From Candidatus Latescibacteria bacterium 4484_7 (GTDB lineage Bacteria; Krumholzibacteriota; Krumholzibacteriia; Krumholzibacteriales; Krumholzibacteriaceae), in assembly GCA_002085285.1 (NCBI GenBank), contig NATK01000131.1, forward strand, positions 1-10,436: a DNA stretch of 10,436 bases. Reading direction: 5' to 3'. The position numbers were made by a program, and so were the translations under genes. The first letter of the stretch is position 1. Each line of letters starts with the position of its first letter. Below the pieces are notes generated by a model. It ran no database searches, was not told the origin of the DNA, and was given only the letters and a program-made list of their open reading frames with translations. Of this stretch, positions 6,460-10,436 are shown piece after piece.

Positions 6460-7575
6460 TTAACGTGCAAGGCGTTCGTATATTTCTTCGTAGCGGCTCG
6501 CCGTCTCTTTTATGTCGAATCTCTCCGCCACATGCTCGCGGCCTTTTTCCCCCATACTTGCCCTTAGAACGGGATCGGAAAGAAGATCGGCCACGTAACC
6601 TGCAAGTCCCGCCGCGTCGTCTCTATCGACCAAGTGGCCGGTTGCACCGTCTATAACGGCTTCCGGGATTCCTCCAACCTTTGTTGAGACGACTGGAACG
6701 CCGGAGCAAAGGGCTTCGAGTACTGTCATGGGGAGACCCTCGATCTGTGACGAAAGCACGAATAGATCGAGAGCATGGTAGAACGAAGGCATTTCGTCCG
6801 TCTTGGTGATGAAATGAACATGCTCTTCTATGGAGAGCGCCCGTGAGCGCTCCTTGAGAGGTTTCAGCAGAGGCCCGTCGCCGAGTATCGCGAGGTGAGC
6901 CGACGGGACTCTATTGATTGCAATTGCAAATGCGTCAAGGAGCATCGTCTGGTTCTTGACGCTGACAAGTCTTCCCACCGTGCCCGCTAACGGGACGTCC
7001 TGCGGAAGACCGAATGAATTACGTGCGCTCGTTGTGTTTTTTTCGCCGAGAAATAGCGACGTATCTATGCCGTTGTGGATTGTAACAAAGCGGCTGCTCA
7101 GATCGGGGACTCTTTTTAGAAAGGAGCTCTTCGCATCCTCTGACACGCAAACAGTCACATTGGTGTTTCGCGCTATGTATGGATACATAACCTTGTAGAA
7201 CCATGGAGAGACAAGCGGCGAAAGCGGTGAGTGCTCGGTTCTCACGATGGGCAGCCTTGTGCGGCCCAGCTTGACGGCGAGAAGTCCCCAAAAGGATGCC
7301 GATGCATTGTGAAGATGCAGTATGTCGACCCTCTCCCTATCGATGATTGCCGCTATTTTCCTCGCCGCTCCGAGATCGAGTTTGCCTTTTTTGTTGATGA
7401 AGTGTATTACGGCGCCCTTTTGCTCTAGGATATCTGCGAAGTCGTCACCGCCTGTTAGCGAGCATACAACATGCTCGAAACGCCGGGGATCGCTCGATTC
7501 CACGATCGCCTCGATGAGCCGTTCGGCACCGCCCCTGTAAAGAGAATATACAAGGTGAAGGATTTTTGTTCTTAT
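6460..7575 (-). CDS. GT4-family glycosyltransferase, apparent non-standard AUA start
   Basis: From 7575 the protein is 371 residues. The N-terminus 'RTKILHLVYSLYRGGAERL' is the typical GT-B beginning with the glycine-rich GGAER loop (15-19). 'ILHLHNASAS' and 'VRTEHSPL' follow. The C-terminal domain has 'IHNGID' (166-171), 'GTVGRLVSVKN' (ending at about 208) and the E-x7-E donor-site motif 'EGLPMTVLE' (279-287), then 'GVPVVSTKVGGIPEAV'. Such enzymes transfer sugars from nucleotide-sugar donors in polysaccharide or glycolipid synthesis at the inner membrane. The first standard start codon in frame is GTG at 7503, which would remove the GGAER loop and has no good ribosome-binding site. The only one present, GGGAGG (7581-7586), is 5 nt ahead of an ATA codon at 7573-7575. 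No ATG, GTG or TTG occurs in frame between the upstream TAA (near 7712) and 7503. Either AUA is used, the start was recently lost, or the base is a sequence error. If the GTG is used the gene is 6460-7503. Confidence 0.88.
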   Translation of the reverse strand: MRTKILHLVYSLYRGGAERLIEAIVESSDPRRFEHVVCSLTGGDDFADILEQKGAVIHFINKKGKLDLGAARKIAAIIDRERVDILHLHNASASFWGLLAVKLGRTRLPIVRTEHSPLSPLVSPWFYKVMYPYIARNTNVTVCVSEDAKSSFLKRVPDLSSRFVTIHNGIDTSLFLGEKNTTSARNSFGLPQDVPLAGTVGRLVSVKNQTMLLDAFAIAINRVPSAHLAILGDGPLLKPLKERSRALSIEEHVHFITKTDEMPSFYHALDLFVLSSQIEGLPMTVLEALCSGVPVVSTKVGGIPEAVIDGATGHLVDRDDAAGLAGYVADLLSDPVLRASMGEKGREHVAERFDIKETASRYEEIYERLAR

Positions 7576-7580
7576 GATTG

Positions 7581-7586
7581 CCTCCC
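7581..7586 (-). promoter_or_regulatory. Ribosome-binding site pointing to an ATA codon
   Basis: GGGAGG on the minus strand is a near-perfect Shine-Dalgarno sequence. The five bases caatc separate it from ATA (7573-7575), exactly where the glycosyltransferase homology begins. It decides the start of that gene, although the codon is not a standard initiator. Confidence 0.6.
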
Positions 7587-7773
7587 GTGTTCGATACTCG
7601 ATATTCCTGGATCGAACATGCGGTCGTTCATACGAGTTGCCTCTGACCCTTCCGGTGAGAGAGGACTCGACTGCGCACTCCGCCTTGAGCTTTGGAATTA
7701 TAACACTACATTCTTATTACTTCAAATCAAGTGATTAAAGGATTACTATTGGATTGGCGATAAGATTGTTAAG

Positions 7774-7793
7774 GTGGTGGGCGTTCCCACCAC
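7774..7793 (+). promoter_or_regulatory. Perfect 8-bp hairpin/palindrome in the pyruvate kinase leader
   Basis: GTGGTGGG (7774-7781), loop CGTT, CCCACCAC (7786-7793). The stem is perfect and G+C-rich and ends about 40 nt before the pyruvate kinase ATG. No T-run follows, so it is not an intrinsic terminator. It could be an operator palindrome for a repressor or a 5'-UTR stem that affects mRNA stability. Its function is not shown by the sequence. Confidence 0.45.
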
Positions 7794-7834
7794 GCACTTT
7801 GCTGGAATATCGAATCTATCGGAGGATGAATGGT

Positions 7835-9298
7835 ATGAAGAGGGCAAAGATCGTTTGCACAATCGGACCTGCGTCGTGGGACAGAGAGCACCTGTCCAGG
7901 ATGATAGAAGAGGGAATGAATGTAGCGAGAATCAACTTCTCGCACGGGACACCGGATGAGCACAGAAGAGTCTTCGATTTGATAAGGGATCTAAGTGACA
8001 GGGTGGCGATCATGCAGGATCTCCAGGGGCCGAAGATAAGGGTGGGCGGGATGCCCGAGGGAGGGGTAAGGCTTAGAGAGGATGCGGAGTTCATATTGAG
8101 CACGAGGCCGGTAAAAGGGGACGAGCACGTCGCGCATGTCACATATCCCCGGCTGAACGCTGATGTTGAGCCGGGTGACAACATCTACATGTCGGACGGT
8201 GTGATACACCTTGTAGTAGAGAGCGTCGAGGGGACGGAAGTGAAGTGCAGAGTCGTTCACGGAGGCACGCTTCTATCGCACAAAGGGGTCAATCTGCCGG
8301 GAGTCAAGATCAGCACCCCCGCACTCACGGAGAAGGATCGCGAAGACCTCGAGCTCGGTCTCGAGCTCGGTGTTGACTATGTGGCTCTATCCTTCGTGAG
8401 GAGCCCCGATGAGGTGAAAGAGCTCAGTAAGATCATTGCAACACATGACTCTCACGCCCAGGTGGTTGCGAAGATAGAGAAAAAGGAGGCTCTCGATTCA
8501 ATCGATGAGATTATCGATGCTGCCGACGGGATCATGGTGGCGCGAGGAGACCTGGGAGTCGAGGTGCCCACCGAGAATGTGCCGATTTATCAGAAGATGA
8601 TTATAGCGAGATGCATATCAATGGGCAAGCCGGTGATAACGGCGACCCAGATGCTCGAATCGATGATACACTCCGAGCGTCCTACGAGGGCTGAGGCGAG
8701 CGATGTGGCGAATGCTGTCATGGACGGGAGCGATGCGGTGATGCTCTCGGAGGAGAGTGCCACAGGCGACTATCCGGTCGAATCGGTGGCGACCATGAGA
8801 AGGATCATCGAGAAGGTGGAGAGCTACCTGGGGACTTCGTACAACGGGGAAGATTCAATCGTAGAGGCGGAAGAGGGCGAAGCTAGGCAATTATTCTCCA
8901 GCGTATTTTCCGGTCAAGCGCTTCCATTCAAGGGCAGCGGCGGCAGTGTCCTCGTCGATTCGATATGCGGCGGCGCCGTAAAGGTGGCCAGCGAGGTAGG
9001 TGCCACTGCGATAGCCGTTCTCACCCACACTGGTCTTACTGCAAGCATTCTCGCAAGGTACAGACCACACGTTCCGATCGTGGCTCTCACCGATTTCATG
9101 CCTGTTATTAGAAGGATGTCGCTCGTGTGGGGTGTAGATGCCGTGCCCGTCGAATCGATAGAAGACACCGAAACGATTTTCCCAATCGTGAAGAAAAAAC
9201 TTGCGGAAGCGGGTTACAGGGGAAAGATCGTAGTCACCGCAGGAATTCCGACCAAAGAGAGGGTCCCGAGCAACACTATTCACCTGATCGAGATATGA
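7835..9298 (+). CDS. pyk: Pyruvate kinase
   Basis: Pyruvate kinase converts phosphoenolpyruvate and ADP to pyruvate and ATP, the last step of glycolysis, in the cytoplasm. The start at 7835 gives 487 residues beginning 'MKRAKIVCTIGPAS', the family's usual N-terminus, with GGAGG (7821-7825) 9 nt upstream. The ATG at 7826 touches that site and is too close; an ATG further up is not supported. Domains: barrel start with 'RINFSHG' (32-38) and 'QDLQGPKIR' (61-69), a B domain (about 70-165), and the rest of the barrel with the active-site segment 'VVAKIEKKEAL' (K213, E215), 'MVARGDLGVE' (D239) and 'ATQMLESM' (T271). The C-terminal domain runs from about 340. All catalytic residues appear present. 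The linker before the C-terminal domain (about 337-370) is some 20 residues longer than in well-known enzymes. The gene stands alone, divergent from the glycosyltransferase. Confidence 0.97.
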   Translation: MKRAKIVCTIGPASWDREHLSRMIEEGMNVARINFSHGTPDEHRRVFDLIRDLSDRVAIMQDLQGPKIRVGGMPEGGVRLREDAEFILSTRPVKGDEHVAHVTYPRLNADVEPGDNIYMSDGVIHLVVESVEGTEVKCRVVHGGTLLSHKGVNLPGVKISTPALTEKDREDLELGLELGVDYVALSFVRSPDEVKELSKIIATHDSHAQVVAKIEKKEALDSIDEIIDAADGIMVARGDLGVEVPTENVPIYQKMIIARCISMGKPVITATQMLESMIHSERPTRAEASDVANAVMDGSDAVMLSEESATGDYPVESVATMRRIIEKVESYLGTSYNGEDSIVEAEEGEARQLFSSVFSGQALPFKGSGGSVLVDSICGGAVKVASEVGATAIAVLTHTGLTASILARYRPHVPIVALTDFMPVIRRMSLVWGVDAVPVESIEDTETIFPIVKKKLAEAGYRGKIVVTAGIPTKERVPSNTIHLIEI

Positions 9299-9354
9299 TC
9301 GTTCTCGGATGAAAGAAAACGAGCATAGCGTAAACGCCGTAGCCAAATCTGGAA

Positions 9355-9393
9355 AAATATTTAACTGTCTTGATGCTGTTGTTAAATAATTTT
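9355..9393 (+). terminator. Weak AT-rich hairpin downstream of pyruvate kinase
   Basis: The arm at 9355-9365 (AAATATTTAAC) pairs with 9381-9392 (GTTAAATAATTT), with one bulged A and a 15-nt loop, followed by a short T run. It begins 57 nt after the stop codon. The stem is all A/T apart from one pair, so termination here would be inefficient; it may serve only as a 3'-end stabilising structure. Confidence 0.25.
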
Positions 9394-9479
9394 ATAAGCG
9401 CACGAGGTGGAACTTTTACCTATTTCAGGATCCTGGGTAGCTTTGATCGGCGCATTCTGGCACGATTATTGATAAAAAT

Positions 9480-9660
9480 AATATAGAGCCCGGTAAATGA
9501 TCTATATGAGCCCGCGGTTCTTATCAAAGTGATAAGGGGTAACTCCCCATCGTTAAGAGAATGACCTTTATCAGCCGGGCACGCAGAAGCCGGAGGAGGT
9601 CCGGGCACGCAGAAGCCGGAGGAGGTCTGAGCAGGAAGAACGAAATTCGGATCCTTCGGA
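9480..9660 (+). ncRNA. Candidate structured RNA of unknown class
   Basis: No protein-coding frame is credible here, yet pairing is dense. CTTATCA/TGATAAG (9520-9526 with 9530-9536) forms a 7-bp hairpin with a 3-nt loop. TGATAAGG (9530-9537) can instead pair with CCTTTATCA (9565-9573, one bulge), enclosing the small hairpin GGGG-TAACT-CCCC. GCCCGG (9488-9493) can pair with CCGGGC at 9575-9580 or at its copy 9601-9606. CCGGA/TCCGG (9590-9594, 9600-9604) brackets a GGAGG loop. A strong terminator follows at 9661-9695. The mutually exclusive helices resemble a regulatory leader, but no plus-strand gene lies downstream, so a free small RNA or the 3' UTR of pyk is more likely. I could not match it to a known RNA family. 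Confidence 0.35.
9575..9626 (+). repeat. Exact 26-bp tandem duplication
   Basis: Two identical 26-bp units (9575-9600 and 9601-9626), each starting CCGGGCACGC and ending CGGAGGAGGT, abut directly. Two copies without spacers exclude a CRISPR array. The unit contains a Shine-Dalgarno-like GGAGGAGGT but no start codon follows. The duplication repeats the 3' arm of a possible closing helix with GCCCGG at 9488-9493. Confidence 0.95.
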
Positions 9661-9695
9661 AAAAAGGGTTGGCTTCAATCGAGCCAACCCTTTTT
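9661..9695. terminator. Strong bidirectional Rho-independent terminator
   Basis: Five A, GGGTTGGCT (9666-9674), a 7-nt loop, AGCCAACCC (9682-9690) and five T form a perfect 9-bp G+C-rich stem flanked by A5/T5. It therefore works in both directions. It lies between the convergent pyruvate kinase and DUF35 genes and probably ends both transcripts, or the candidate RNA just before it. Confidence 0.93.
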
Positions 9696-9857
9696 CACGC
9701 GTAAGGTGTTAAGTCTATTTCCCGGGCACCCCAAGAGGCCTTGCTCACAGGCACAGGAGGATCTTCGATGCGAGGAACTTCGCCCGCTCATCTTCCCGAT
9801 TTTCAGCCCATGCTCGTGCAGCGCCCCAACACTTTTTCAGCGATAGAACCCTTCCGG

Positions 9858-10355
9858 CTACTTCTTCCTTCTTTTTGAGTTCCTGATAGGGCCGAAACCG
9901 ACTATGTCTTCTATCGATCCCACCCTCTTCGACTTAGGCTTGAATATCGCCTCCACCGGCATACCGATCGCTATATCCTCTACCTCTATACCCGTGATAT
10001 AGTGAATGAGGCCGCCGTCGGTGCCGTCTATCCTTACCATTGCGAGTACCGTAGGCTCCTTCTTCCGCGAGCCGTCCATGTTTTCGTACGAAATGGTGAA
10101 CGTCTCGACGAATCCAACTGTTCCAACGTCAACATACCTGTCAAGCTTGGCAAAGCAGTGATCGCAGTACGCCTTTGGAGGAACAAAGGATATCTCGCAG
10201 TGCGGGCAGTACGTCGCGAGGAACGTTCCCTTGTCCTTGATCGCCCTGAAGAAGCGCTCGCCGGCGAGGCCGTACGTGTAAACGTAGTTTACAGGGATAC
10301 GATCCTCCCAGAATGTCGGCTTCGTCGTATTGTTGAGTTTCTCCGTTATCGCCAT
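9858..10355 (-). CDS. DUF35 Zn-ribbon/OB-fold protein (thiolase or acyl-CoA partner type)
   Basis: A 165-residue protein. The N-terminal helix segment 'FFRAIKDKGTFLATYCPHC' leads into a rubredoxin-like zinc ribbon with C50, C53, C64 and C67. An OB-fold follows (about 73-140; 'GTVGFVETFTISY', 'VLAMVRIDG', 'GMPVEAIFKPK'). This order and length are typical of the DUF35 family, whose members bind acyl-CoA-type ligands and form complexes with thiolases, for example in archaeal mevalonate synthesis and in anaerobic degradation routes. The ATG at 10355 is preceded by an AGGGGG ribosome-binding site about 8 nt upstream. The tail is lysine/arginine-rich ('SKRRKK'). A gene ending 52 nt upstream on the same strand also has a lysine-rich tail and may be the partner thiolase, but only eight of its codons are visible. 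Family call secure; the substrate is unknown. Confidence 0.92.
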   Translation of the reverse strand: MAITEKLNNTTKPTFWEDRIPVNYVYTYGLAGERFFRAIKDKGTFLATYCPHCEISFVPPKAYCDHCFAKLDRYVDVGTVGFVETFTISYENMDGSRKKEPTVLAMVRIDGTDGGLIHYITGIEVEDIAIGMPVEAIFKPKSKRVGSIEDIVGFGPIRNSKRRKK

Positions 10356-10407
10356 CTTCTATCCCCCTTTATATTCTCCATAATTCTATTTTGAGGTTAT
10401 GGCCCTT

Positions 10408-10436
10408 TTACTTAGCCTTCTTCTTTTTCGGCCTGG
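10408..10436 (-). CDS. 3' end of an upstream gene (product not determinable; thiolase plausible from context)
   Basis: Reading the minus strand from the right edge, eight codons give 'RPKKKKAK' followed by TAA (10408-10410). The basic tail resembles that of the DUF35 protein and the 52-nt gap fits an operon. Genes directly before DUF35 genes are often thiolases, but nothing visible proves it. The 29 bases could also be non-coding. Confidence 0.35.

Noticed and set aside
6207..6470. An 87-codon minus-strand ORF between the aldo/keto reductase and glycosyltransferase genes.
   Set aside because: No ribosome-binding site, low-complexity composition rich in Ser/His/Pro, no recognised motif, and overlap with the glycosyltransferase stop.
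7754..7834. Upstream start for pyruvate kinase adding 27 residues.
   Set aside because: The extension is Arg/Trp/Pro-rich, includes the palindromic hairpin, and is unlike pyruvate kinase N-termini; GGAGG fits the ATG at 7835.
9565..9600. Resemblance to the 'ACGCAAAGCC' segment of c-di-GMP-I riboswitches (here ACGCAGAAGCC).
   Set aside because: The rest of the GEMM consensus, including the GNRA tetraloop and receptor, is absent, and no gene follows on that strand.
9575..9626. Possible CRISPR array from the direct repeats.
   Set aside because: Only two copies, directly adjacent without spacers, and no cas genes.

Overview
The window looks like the chromosome of an anaerobic, Gram-negative-type bacterium, probably from an uncultivated lineage. 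It encodes an outer-membrane-type barrel protein, a lipoprotein and genes typical of anaerobes: a reductive-dehalogenase-like protein, an iron-sulfur aldo/keto reductase, and a DUF35 Zn-ribbon/OB-fold protein of the kind that partners thiolases. The sequence does not allow a firmer taxonomic call. There is no CRISPR array, transposase or phage gene.

Layout. Positions 1-489 (+) are the 3' part of a reductive-dehalogenase-like gene that stops before its ferredoxin domain. Positions 598-2288 (-) hold a compact run: thioredoxin, then a macro-domain ADP-ribose deacetylase, then a barrel-like exported protein; the last two share an ATGA stop/start. Upstream of this run, 2379-4184 (-) encodes a membrane-bound two-PAS sensor with a histidine-kinase fold whose catalytic boxes all look destroyed. 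An AT-rich divergent gap (4185-4495) leads to a DUF6599-like lipoprotein (4496-5254, +), whose natural C-terminus lies in another frame. It converges on an N-terminally truncated aldo/keto reductase with two Fe-S cysteine clusters (5344-6102, -). About 280 bp without a gene follow, then a GT4 glycosyltransferase (-) that lacks a standard start codon where homology demands one. Divergent to it is an intact pyruvate kinase (7835-9298, +). A 560-bp gene-free stretch then carries candidate RNA structure, a 26-bp tandem duplication and a strong bidirectional terminator. The window ends with a DUF35 protein (-) and the last codons of its upstream neighbour.

How the genes work together. Pyruvate kinase is housekeeping glycolysis. 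The DUF35 protein suggests a thiolase-type acyl-CoA locus beyond the right edge. The thioredoxin/macro/barrel run may follow the PAS sensor functionally, but this rests on position alone.

The most notable features are the pseudo-histidine-kinase, the GT4 gene with an apparent AUA start behind a perfect ribosome-binding site, the structured intergenic region at about 9480-9700, and the clustering of three damaged genes (dehalogenase, DUF6599 lipoprotein, aldo/keto reductase). That clustering suggests either local gene decay or assembly error. No wholly new multi-gene system could be demonstrated from the sequence.
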